Positions 1 to 6,546 of a stretch of 10,946 nucleotides of DNA are shown piece by piece. Position numbers and translations under genes: made by a program. Source of the DNA: Methanosphaera sp. rholeuAM74. Lineage in GTDB: Archaea > Methanobacteriota > Methanobacteria > Methanobacteriales > Methanobacteriaceae. The notes under the pieces are model-generated. The model was given only the letters and a program-made list of their open reading frames with translations, was not told the DNA's origin and searched no databases. The stretch spans positions 1 to 10,946 of the forward strand of contig MUZZ01000031.1 of the NCBI GenBank assembly GCA_003266075.1. Direction: 5' to 3'. The stretch's first letter is position 1. Each line of letters begins with the position of its first letter.

Positions 1-275
1 AGTCCTGCAGCTTCTCCTAATTCTTCTTTGGTTGGAAGATATACATAAGGAATTTCCTTTTCCTCAGCTAAAATAGGTATGTGAGCAACAATTTCTGCTG
101 GCTCAATATCTTCTGCTAGAACTGCTAAAGCAACATTGCTTCTTTCGATGTTTTTGGTTACTTCGTTAGTTCCTTTTCCTATTTTACCTGTGTCTCTTGC
201 TATTTCTAAAGCTTCATATACTTTATCAGCTATTTCTTTTGGTACTTCAAATTTTACATATACTGAATTTGCCAT
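1..275 (-). CDS. rpl7ae: 50S ribosomal protein L7Ae, N-terminal part (cut by window edge)
   Basis: The minus strand encodes 91 complete codons beginning [20 protein letters not shown], with no stop before the window edge. The core includes [16 protein letters not shown] and the later stretch [18 protein letters not shown], which are hallmark segments of archaeal L7Ae: the GTNE(V)TK helix contacts kink-turn RNA. The family is about 120 residues, so roughly 30 residues lie outside. L7Ae binds kink-turns and kink-loops in 23S rRNA and is also a core subunit of box C/D and H/ACA modification RNPs and of RNase P in archaea. The ATG at 275 is supported by a GGAG Shine-Dalgarno at 287-284, eight bases away. 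Codons are strongly A-ending (GAA, AAA, ATA, GTA), unlike the GC-richer transporter genes next door. In many archaea rps28e and rpl24e follow; they would be outside this window. Confidence 0.95.
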   Translation of the reverse strand, partial: MANSVYVKFEVPKEIADKVYEALEIARDTGKIGKGTNEVTKNIERSNVALAVLAEDIEPAEIVAHIPILAEEKEIPYVYLPTKEELGEAAG

Positions 276-480
276 TTAATTATCTCCATATAGTCATCTG
301 GTTTTTTAACCATCCCATTAAAAGTAATAATACCCTATTACAATAGGCTAGTTAAATGACCCTGAACTTCTCATAAATAAGATTCCCTCTGGTATATGGG
401 CAATCCCCCACGTCTCACATAGGTTCAAAGAAATAATGCCACACATAATTCTTTAATATGGCATTACCCGCAACATGAGA
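276..480 (-). promoter_or_regulatory. Structured 5' leader of rpl7ae
   Basis: Read on the minus strand, this interval folds well. An outer stem pairs TCTCATGT (480-473) with ATGTGAGA (420-413) using two G-U wobbles. It encloses an 11-bp stem, TAATGCCATAT (466-456) with GTGTGGCATTA (444-434), again with two G-U pairs. The wobbles become A-C mismatches on the other strand, so the minus-strand RNA is the one that folds. Further stems are GATT/AATC plus CCC/GGG (405-398 with 387-381, one bulged base), CCTATT/AATAGG (347-334) and TGGTT/AACCA (312-299). The last is flanked by GA on both sides and sits just before the GGAG ribosome binding site. Pairings are read directly. That the region is the mRNA leader, rather than a separate small RNA processed away, is inferred from orientation and from the upstream TATA box. 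Confidence 0.55.
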
Positions 481-486
481 TAAGAA

Positions 487-498
487 CTATTTATAAAG
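487..498 (-). promoter_or_regulatory. TATA box candidate for rpl7ae
   Basis: The minus strand reads CTTTATAAATAG, close to the archaeal TATA consensus. A start site about 25 bases downstream, near 465-470, would place the hairpin stack inside a leader of roughly 190 bases. The purine-rich GAGGA just upstream is a modest BRE match. A second, stronger TATA box lies at 620-637, so which one drives rpl7ae is open. Confidence 0.45.
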
Positions 499-550
499 TC
501 CTCTTATAACGTGTCGCTTAGATAAAAAATATTCTAATTTAAAACTCCTT

Positions 551-567
551 AATGAGTGACACTCATT
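551..567. promoter_or_regulatory. 17-bp perfect palindrome, operator-like
   Basis: AATGAGTG and CACTCATT form perfect 8-bp arms around a single central A. The site lies between the two minus-strand TATA boxes and about 60 bp downstream of the one at 620-637. Its size and symmetry suit a dimeric winged-helix or HTH regulator. A short RNA hairpin is unlikely because the spacer is one base. The regulator is not encoded in the window. Confidence 0.4.
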
Positions 568-619
568 CGCTCACAGTTTTAAGTATGTTAAAAATTAGTT
601 ATGTAATAGTTATGTGATT

Positions 620-637
620 CATATATATAAATACTTT
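620..637 (-). promoter_or_regulatory. Strong BRE/TATA promoter, minus strand (also TATA-like on plus)
   Basis: The minus strand reads AAAGT followed by ATTTATATATATG, a near-ideal archaeal BRE plus TATA box. Transcription would start near 600 and run towards rpl7ae through the palindrome at 551-567. On the plus strand the same bases read TATATATAAATAC and would start near 652-657, matching the spacing needed for the small ORF at 684. The element could serve either direction or both; sequence alone does not decide. Confidence 0.5.
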
Positions 638-683
638 ATGGCTTTCGGGATGCCCATCAGCATGGAAGGGGTGAAAGAAAAGC

Positions 684-761
684 ATGGATGTGGAAATCAG
701 AATACCTGAATATATGAAGCGGCTATCTGTGACCCCCTGCATCGAAGCGGTCATACAATGA
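684..761 (+). CDS. Possible 25-residue small protein or truncated gene start
   Basis: An ATG at 684 opens a 25-codon frame, MDVEIRIPEYMKRLSVTPCI plus five more residues, ending in TGA. What makes it worth listing is the signal set in front: a TATA-like element at 622-634, then a strong Shine-Dalgarno GGGGTGA at 668-674, nine bases from the ATG. Its last 13 codons overlap, on the opposite strand, the 3' end of the exporter gene. It matches no family I recognise. It may be a genuine small ORF, or the 5' end of a gene cut off where the exporter genes were inserted. Chance occurrence is also possible, since frames of this length are common. Confidence 0.3.
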   Translation: MDVEIRIPEYMKRLSVTPCIEAVIQ

Positions 762-2519
762 CTTGTAGTAGCCGTCCAAGGCCATCAGTTCATCATGTGT
801 TCCACTTTCAATCAGCTTGCCCTCATCCAGTACAAGAATCCTGTCGGCAGTCTTGATTGTCGATAGCCTGTGAGCTATTATGAAGCTGGTCTTGTCCTCC
901 ATAAGCCTATCCATGGCATCCTGTATCAGCTTCTCGGTACGCGTGTCGACGCTTGAGGTTGCCTCATCAAGTATCAGCATGTTCTTGTCGGAGAGTACCG
1001 TCCGTGCAATGGTCAGCAGCTGCTTCTGGCCAATGGATATGTTGTCAGTATCCTCGTTGAGCACAGTATCATAGCCGTCCGGAAGCTGCATTATGAAATT
1101 ATCGGCATGGGCAATCCTGGAAGCACGGCGGATGTCATCGTCATCAGCGTCGAGGTTACCGTAACGTATGTTCTCACGTATCGTGTCACTAAAAAGCCAT
1201 GAATCCTGCAATACCATGGCAATCGATGAGCGTATGCTGTTTTTATCGTATTCGTTGATGTCCACGCCGTCGAATGTTATGCGTCCGGAGCTTACATCAT
1301 AGAACCTCATCAATAGCTTCACGATGGTGGACTTTCCTGCACCCGTATGGCCGACTATTGCTACCTTATCACCCTTGTTGACAGTGAAGGACAAATTCCT
1401 GATAATCTCGTCGCCATTGGGATAGCTGAATCCAACATCCTCAAAGGATATTGAATTTTGCAGGCCATCAAAGCGTAGGGTGGATTCATCCATCTCCACT
1501 TCTATGTCAAGAAACTCGAATATCCGTTCAACAGCTGCAAGAGCAGTCTGCACAAGATTCATTGAACGTGTAATCATCCGTATTGGCTGTGTCAAGTTCT
1601 CGATGTACTGGAAAAAGGCCAGTATATCACCGACAGCCATAGCCCTCAACAAGACCATGTAAGCTCCGACAACTGCGATGACCACATAGGAAATGTTGGA
1701 AACGAATGTGGTAATCGGACCCATAAGGGCAGAATAGAACTGACTCTTCCATTCATGGCTATACCACCTGTCATTGTCCTCCCTGAATGACTCGAAGACC
1801 TCATCCTCCTGGTTATATGCCCTGATGATGTCATGGCCGGTAAAGCTTTCCTCGATAACCGAGTTGACGCTGCCCTTGTAGACAAGCTGGCTCTTATAAT
1901 ACTTCTGGGAACGCCTTACTACAAATGCTATAATAGCAAATGACAATGGGACAAGCACTACCGTTATAACTGTAAGTGTCACATTGATGCTCAGCATCAT
2001 CATCGATACGCCAACTATCGTGATTACTGAAGTCACCAGCTGCACAAATGTTGAAGTGATGCCGCTTTGAAGCGAATCCACATCATTTGTTATCCTTGAA
2101 AGAATATCACCACGCTTATTGAAGTCCATCTGGGCCATGGATAGCATGTTAACCTTCTCGATCAAGTCACGCCTCAGCCTGTAGCTTATGCTGGTAGAAA
2201 TCCCCGTCAACAGCCAACTCTGAAGATAAGAAAAAGCTGAACTGACCACGTAGAGGACGACCGCCAATGCCAGCAGCCAGTAGAATGTGACAAAATCGAA
2301 TGCCCCGGAATTGCTGCCAATGGATGCTGCCCCATCAAATATCATGGTGGTAGCCCTGCCAATCAGCAGGGGACCGACTACAGAGAACAGTGTGCTTAAA
2401 ACTGCACATATGAATGTGGCAAAGACCCTGAGCTTGTAATCTGCCAGTAATGACAGCAACTGTCTTATCGATTTTCTGGTGTCGTTAGGCTTTCTAACAG
2501 CACGCTTATCCCTAGGCAT
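723..2519 (-). CDS. ABC exporter subunit with canonical ATPase site residues (TM288/BmrD-like half)
   Basis: A 598-residue half-transporter with fused membrane domain and ATPase domain. Residues about 30-325 carry six predicted membrane helices of the type I exporter fold. The nucleotide-binding domain has Walker A GHTGAGKST (390-398), Q-loop Gln438, a degenerate signature ISIGQ (494-498) in place of LSGGQ, Walker B MLILD with catalytic Glu519, and switch His550. In heterodimeric exporters the subunit with intact Glu and His carries the degenerate signature, exactly as here. The start is ATG 2519, MPRDKRAVRK..., which overlaps the stop of the upstream subunit gene by eight bases. The longer open frame starting at 2621 would lie wholly inside the upstream gene and is rejected. 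The overlap implies coupled translation. The family exports lipids, peptides or drugs; the substrate cannot be read from sequence. No clear terminator follows the TAG. Confidence 0.9.
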   Translation of the reverse strand: MPRDKRAVRKPNDTRKSIRQLLSLLADYKLRVFATFICAVLSTLFSVVGPLLIGRATTMIFDGAASIGSNSGAFDFVTFYWLLALAVVLYVVSSAFSYLQSWLLTGISTSISYRLRRDLIEKVNMLSMAQMDFNKRGDILSRITNDVDSLQSGITSTFVQLVTSVITIVGVSMMMLSINVTLTVITVVLVPLSFAIIAFVVRRSQKYYKSQLVYKGSVNSVIEESFTGHDIIRAYNQEDEVFESFREDNDRWYSHEWKSQFYSALMGPITTFVSNISYVVIAVVGAYMVLLRAMAVGDILAFFQYIENLTQPIRMITRSMNLVQTALAAVERIFEFLDIEVEMDESTLRFDGLQNSISFEDVGFSYPNGDEIIRNLSFTVNKGDKVAIVGHTGAGKSTIVKLLMRFYDVSSGRITFDGVDINEYDKNSIRSSIAMVLQDSWLFSDTIRENIRYGNLDADDDDIRRASRIAHADNFIMQLPDGYDTVLNEDTDNISIGQKQLLTIARTVLSDKNMLILDEATSSVDTRTEKLIQDAMDRLMEDKTSFIIAHRLSTIKTADRILVLDEGKLIESGTHDELMALDGYYKSLYDRFDAGGHR

Positions 2520-4227
2520 CCCGACCACCCATAGACCCCATTTGGCTGGAGAAGATTTCGCCATAGATGCTGCACCGACCCAGCAATTCATCATGAGTAC
2601 CCTTATCGACAATCCTGCCATCGTCCAACACTATAATCTCATCAGCATCCATTATGGAACTGACCCTCTGGGATACCATCAGGACAGATGCATTCGAGGT
2701 AACATCCACCAGATTGGACTTGACCAGGGACTCCGTGGCAACATCCAATGCAGAGAAACAGTCATCGAACAAGTAGAAATCATGTCCTCCGACAACAGCA
2801 CGTGCAATGGACAGCCTCTGCTTCTGACCACCAGAGAAGTTAGCACCGCCCTGGCTGACATCCATGTCGAGGCTGCCTACAAAGTCACAGGCATCGGCGA
2901 CTTTCAAAGCCCCTAGCAACTCATCGTCGCTGGCATCCGATTTGCCCCGCCTGAGGTTATCTGCAACAGTACCTGAAAAGAGAACAGCATCCTGCGGCAC
3001 AATTGCTGTTTTGCTTCTGAGGTAATTCAGGTCATAATCCCGGATATTCCTCCCATCCAACAAGATCACACCAGAGGTGACATCCTGCAAGCGGGGAATA
3101 AGACTGAGGATAGTGGACTTGCCGCTTCCTGTACCTCCTATGATGGCTGTGACCCTTCCGGGACAAAGGCTGAATGTCACATCATGCAGAGTATCCCTGA
3201 GGGCATTGGGATAACGGTAGGAAACGTTCCTGAACTCCAGGATGGCATCACCTTCACATGAAGCATGTACGCCGCCGATGATGCTTCCCTCAGTAGACAA
3301 GACCTCCTCCACCCTTCTGGCAGAAATGAGGACACGGGGCAGCATAATCGTCAATGAACCTATCATGATAAAGGATGTGACAATCTGCGTAGAGTACTGG
3401 ACAAATGCTATTACATCCCCGGTAAGGAGCCTGCCATCCAGGACATCGAAGAGGCCGAAGTAAAGAATCAGGACTATCATCAGGTTCATGATTAATGTCA
3501 TGGCGGGAATCATCAGGAAGAGGATGCGGTAGACACGCAGATTGACATCCCGGTACTCCACGTTAAACCTGTCAAAACGTTGATTCTCATAATCCTGACG
3601 TACAAAAGCCTTGATTACTGGAACTCCCAAGAGAATCTCCCTGGAAACCCTGTTGATATAGTCAACAATTATCTGGGTACGCCTGAATGCCGGGAGAACA
3701 TTTCGGATAACAAAAACCAGGAGGACAGATACGGAAACGAATGCTAGGACGATAATCCAGGACAGATCAGAGCCAATCTCCAAAACCTTGATGATGCCGC
3801 CCAATGCGATGATGGGAGCAAAGAGAAGCGTCCTGAAAAGCATGCCCATAACATTCTGGATCTGGTTGATGTCATTGGTGGAACGGGTAATCAGAGAAGC
3901 CCTGGAAAACCTGTTGAGTTCATGGTTAGAAAAACCCAGAATACGCTTAAAGACGACCTCACGCAAATCCCTAGCATACCTGCTGGAAACTATGCTGGAA
4001 AAATAGGCCACAACGACTGTGGCGACAGTTGAAATGGCAACCATCCCCACCATACTCAGGCCAACAGAATATATCACATTAAAATCGGCGTTGCGGATGC
4101 CCATATCGACGATATCCGCCGTATATGAGGGAAGAGACAAATCGCAGTAGACCTCGACTACGAGAAACAGAAGCATCAAAGCCATCAGATGCAGCTTATC
4201 CTTCATGACCCTAAATATGTTCATCAT
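2512..4227 (-). CDS. ABC exporter subunit with degenerate ATPase site (TM287/BmrC-like half)
   Basis: A 571-residue fused membrane/ATPase half-transporter, first gene of a two-gene operon. Membrane helices occupy residues about 10-295; the ATPase domain follows. Motifs: Walker A GGTGSGKST (364-372), Q-loop Gln412, intact signature FSGGQ (464-468), Walker B YLFD followed by Asp489 where the catalytic Glu should be, and Gln520 in SQRVSS where the switch His should be. Asp for Glu together with Gln for His is the signature of the degenerate-site subunit of heterodimeric exporters such as TM287. Its intact signature motif completes the active ATP site of the partner subunit. ATG codons at 4227 and 4224 are both possible starts; an upstream TTG at 4239 is less likely. 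No strong Shine-Dalgarno is visible. Codons are GC-richer than in rpl7ae, suggesting a different history. Confidence 0.9.
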   Translation of the reverse strand: MMNIFRVMKDKLHLMALMLLFLVVEVYCDLSLPSYTADIVDMGIRNADFNVIYSVGLSMVGMVAISTVATVVVAYFSSIVSSRYARDLREVVFKRILGFSNHELNRFSRASLITRSTNDINQIQNVMGMLFRTLLFAPIIALGGIIKVLEIGSDLSWIIVLAFVSVSVLLVFVIRNVLPAFRRTQIIVDYINRVSREILLGVPVIKAFVRQDYENQRFDRFNVEYRDVNLRVYRILFLMIPAMTLIMNLMIVLILYFGLFDVLDGRLLTGDVIAFVQYSTQIVTSFIMIGSLTIMLPRVLISARRVEEVLSTEGSIIGGVHASCEGDAILEFRNVSYRYPNALRDTLHDVTFSLCPGRVTAIIGGTGSGKSTILSLIPRLQDVTSGVILLDGRNIRDYDLNYLRSKTAIVPQDAVLFSGTVADNLRRGKSDASDDELLGALKVADACDFVGSLDMDVSQGGANFSGGQKQRLSIARAVVGGHDFYLFDDCFSALDVATESLVKSNLVDVTSNASVLMVSQRVSSIMDADEIIVLDDGRIVDKGTHDELLGRCSIYGEIFSSQMGSMGGRDA

Positions 4228-4316
4228 AACAATCAACAACCGAATTCTGAAAATGGAATGATTACCATCAAATGTTTTCTTTAATTATTTCAATTTAATC
4301 CTATGTCAAGACATAC
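4228..4316 (-). promoter_or_regulatory. Control region of the exporter operon with palindrome TATGTC-AA-GACATA
   Basis: A perfect inverted repeat, TATGTCAAGACATA, lies at 4302-4315, about 75 bp before the exporter start. The stretch between it and the gene is AT-rich, with a weak TATA-like AATAATTAAAG around 4280, but no convincing TATA box. MarR- or TetR-type regulators commonly bind sites of this size in front of exporter genes. No regulator gene is present here, so the binding protein would act from elsewhere. The inverted repeat is seen; its role is inferred. Confidence 0.4.
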
Positions 4317-4950
4317 AATCGGTAGACCAGCCGTTTATCTTCATATCAATGATTTAACATAGTATTTGTGCTACATATGGGACGGATGATAGCATGACAG
4401 CCATAACCACGTGTTTGATTTTTGATTTCATAATCCAGTCCCCAGTATATAGAATTATATCCAATTTCATATGTATATTTAGTGGAATGACATTGGGTTT
4501 AATAATGTTAAATGCTGTGAAATCCGAAGCATGTTTTGTCTGGATGGTACGTGGAATACTGTGGAAATTATTCTCAGACTGCATAGAATATTTAGATGAA
4601 CGTTGCAGTATGGAATGAAGTGAAAGGATAGAACAGTGAATTTCATCTGGTGGCGACTCTATCAAAAAGTCAAGAGATGCAGCCTGAATCTGACATGACG
4701 AAAGCTTGCTTCTGCTTTACAGGGCATATGATATGGTGTCACAGCCCAGATTAGGGGTAATGTACATATTTGATTCACACAAAGTGGAAATTGAATAGCT
4801 GAAGAAAATAGGAGTGAACATTCATGAAAACTCATAAATGACCGAAAACTGATAAAAAGAGCATATGATAGAGATTAAGCATACCAGCTACAGATAATCA
4901 TAATTCAAATAAGATCAAAAAAATAATTTACGTCCAAACAGCCATTAATG
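4317..4950. other. Gene-poor interval, no recognisable gene
   Basis: Two overlapping open frames on opposite strands (plus 4394-4618, 74 codons; minus 4354-4665, 103 codons) have no family resemblance and no solid promoter. The plus one is hydrophobic and has a weak GGATGA ahead of it; I do not call either. After 4620 all frames are broken by frequent stops, although short protein-like runs occur (for example LKKIGVNIHENS near 4800-4835), as expected of either decayed coding DNA or chance. No tRNA T-arm or other RNA hallmark was found. Confidence 0.5.
4826..4856. repeat. Two near-identical 13-mers, 18-bp period
   Basis: GAAAACTCATAAA (4826-4838) and GAAAACTGATAAA (4844-4856) differ at one base and are separated by five bases. 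They follow an AGGAGTGA motif and an ATG at 4825 whose frame closes after five codons. Function unknown; could be a short duplicated binding site or chance in AT-rich DNA. Confidence 0.3.
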
Positions 4951-5026
4951 AAAAAAAAATGAACAGGATAATAATCTATCCCAAAAAAAACCAATCCCAT
5001 AGTTTTCAACGGATTGCCTTAAAAAA
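4951..5026 (-). terminator. Oligo-T terminator cluster after the adhesin gene
   Basis: On the minus strand, downstream of the adhesin stop, come three T runs: T6 (5026-5021), T8 (4990-4983) and T9 (4959-4951). Intrinsic termination in archaea relies on such oligo-T runs with little need for a hairpin. Their position, 110-190 bases past the stop codon and before the exporter operon, fits termination of the long adhesin transcript and separation of the two units. Confidence 0.6.
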
Positions 5027-5049
5027 CCCATAATGATGATAAATGGGGG

Positions 5050-5093
5050 ATTCATGGCAGTAAAACCCATATGATTTCAAATCCGCCATGAAT
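5050..5093. repeat. Inverted repeat downstream of the adhesin gene
   Basis: ATTCATGGC (5050-5058) and GCCATGAAT (5085-5093) are perfect 9-bp arms around a 26-base spacer. Lying 43-87 bases after the stop codon and before the T runs, it could form a 3' hairpin that protects the long mRNA or aids termination. Confidence 0.45.
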
Positions 5094-5136
5094 ACCATAT
5101 CCACATGCCGGTATCTTACCAAGCTGTTGCATTAAC

Positions 5137-6546
5137 TTATCCTGTTACCGTGAATGTCCTGGTTGCGTTTGCAGTATTGTATACTGAGTTTCCGTTGAAG
5201 GCTGCTGTAACTGTGTTAAGTCCCACTTTGTCTGCCGTGTAGTTTAATGCATAGTATCCATATGCATCCGTTTTAACTGTATAATTCACGTCATTGACCT
5301 TTAAGTTTATTGCGGCATTGGTGAGAGCCACGCCGGTGCTTCTCGTAAACCTTCCAGTTATTGTTATTATGCCCGAATATTGTGTGTCCGGAATGCTGTC
5401 TAATGTTACGATTGTATCCTTTTTGGTGGCTGTGAAGGTTTTGGACGTGTTTGCAGCATTGTATACTGAGTTTCCTTCGAAAGTTACTGTTATGTTGTTT
5501 GTTCCCACCTTGGTCACCGTATACTGGATAGCATAGTATCCGTTCTCATCGGTTTTAGCAGTATAGGTTACACCGTTAACCTTCAGGGTTACCGTAGCGT
5601 TTTTGAGGGCTACACCCGTACTTCTTGTGAACCTGCCACCAATAGTAATTTTATCAGAGTATTCGGCTCCCGAAATGTCATCCACAGTTATGACCGTATC
5701 CTTCTTGCCGACTTCAAACGTCTTGGATGCGTTTACAGCATTGTATACTGAGTTTCCGTTGAATGCTGCGGTTATATTGTTTGTTCCCACCTTAGTCAGG
5801 GTATAGTTGATGGCGAAATTTCCGTTTGCATCAGTTTTTACAGTGTATCTTGCACCATTGACCGTCAATACTATGTTGGCATTGCTAAGAGCAACACCAG
5901 TACTCCTGGCGAACCTACCACCAATAGCAATCCTGTCCGAGTATTCAGCACCTGAAATATCATCCAAAGTTATGACCGTATCCTTCTTGCCGACTGTGAA
6001 GGTATTAAATACAAACGCAGAATAGTATACTGAGTTTCCATTGAATGTCACAGTCATGTTGTTTATTCCGACAGTAGTTGCAGTATAATTGATTGCGAAC
6101 TTTCCGCCTGCAGCCGTCTTTGCAGTATATCTTACACCATTAATCATGAAGACCATTGTTGCATTCTTTATAGCCACGCCCGTACTCCTGGTGAATGTTC
6201 CGCTTATCGTTACCTTATCAGAGTATTCACAACTTGGAATGTCATCCAAAGTTATGCATGGGACGTCTTTGTCAACGACAAATGTCATAGTCTGACTTGC
6301 CGGAGGAATAGTGTCAGTTCCGTCATAGACTGCTGTGACAGTCTTTTCTCCCACACTATTAAATGCTGTCGTGCAGCTGAATGTTCCGTCATCAGCAGTT
6401 ACTACAGCAAATGCTTCGTCTCCAACATGTAATGTTACGACTTGACTGGATAGACCGTTGCCATGAGTATCGGATAACCTTCCGCTGATTGTCACATCTG
6501 AGCAGTAGCTGGCATCTGTGATAGAATCCAATTCAATCGTTGTTAC
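5137..6546 (-). repeat. Five tandem Ig-like repeats of about 94 residues
   Basis: Repeat units begin with a motif like KKDTVITLDDISGAEYSD and continue with GRFTRSTGVAL, VNGVxYTxKTD, and VGTNNIT.xFxGNSVYN. Unit boundaries fall near 6546, 6276, 5988, 5706 and 5424. The three C-terminal units share a 94-95-residue period, and the two ending at 5706 and 5988 are the most alike. The unit starting at 6546 is the most diverged. Such repeats act as rigid stalks that hold the binding head away from the cell wall. Confidence 0.8.

Noticed and set aside
413..440. tRNA-like GGTTCAAA element at 422-429
   Set aside because: No acceptor, D or anticodon stems can be built around it; it is part of the rpl7ae leader stems.
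2519..2621. 34-residue N-terminal extension of the second exporter subunit (start at 2621)
   Set aside because: It lies wholly inside the upstream subunit gene in another frame, and ATG 2519 gives the usual family length and an ordinary eight-base overlap.
2479..2916. Plus-strand 145-codon open frame across the exporter gene junction
   Set aside because: Antisense to two well-supported genes with clear motifs; no promoter or ribosome site.
4354..4665. Overlapping open frames on both strands (minus 103 codons, plus 74 codons)
   Set aside because: No family resemblance, no convincing promoter or ribosome site, and mutual overlap; treated as chance frames.
5294..6295. Series of plus-strand open frames under the Ig-like repeats
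   Set aside because: They recur with the repeat period and are antisense shadows of the repeated coding sequence.
5137..6546. CRISPR-like regular repetition
   Set aside because: The repeat unit is about 282 bp, in frame and protein-coding, without short spacers.
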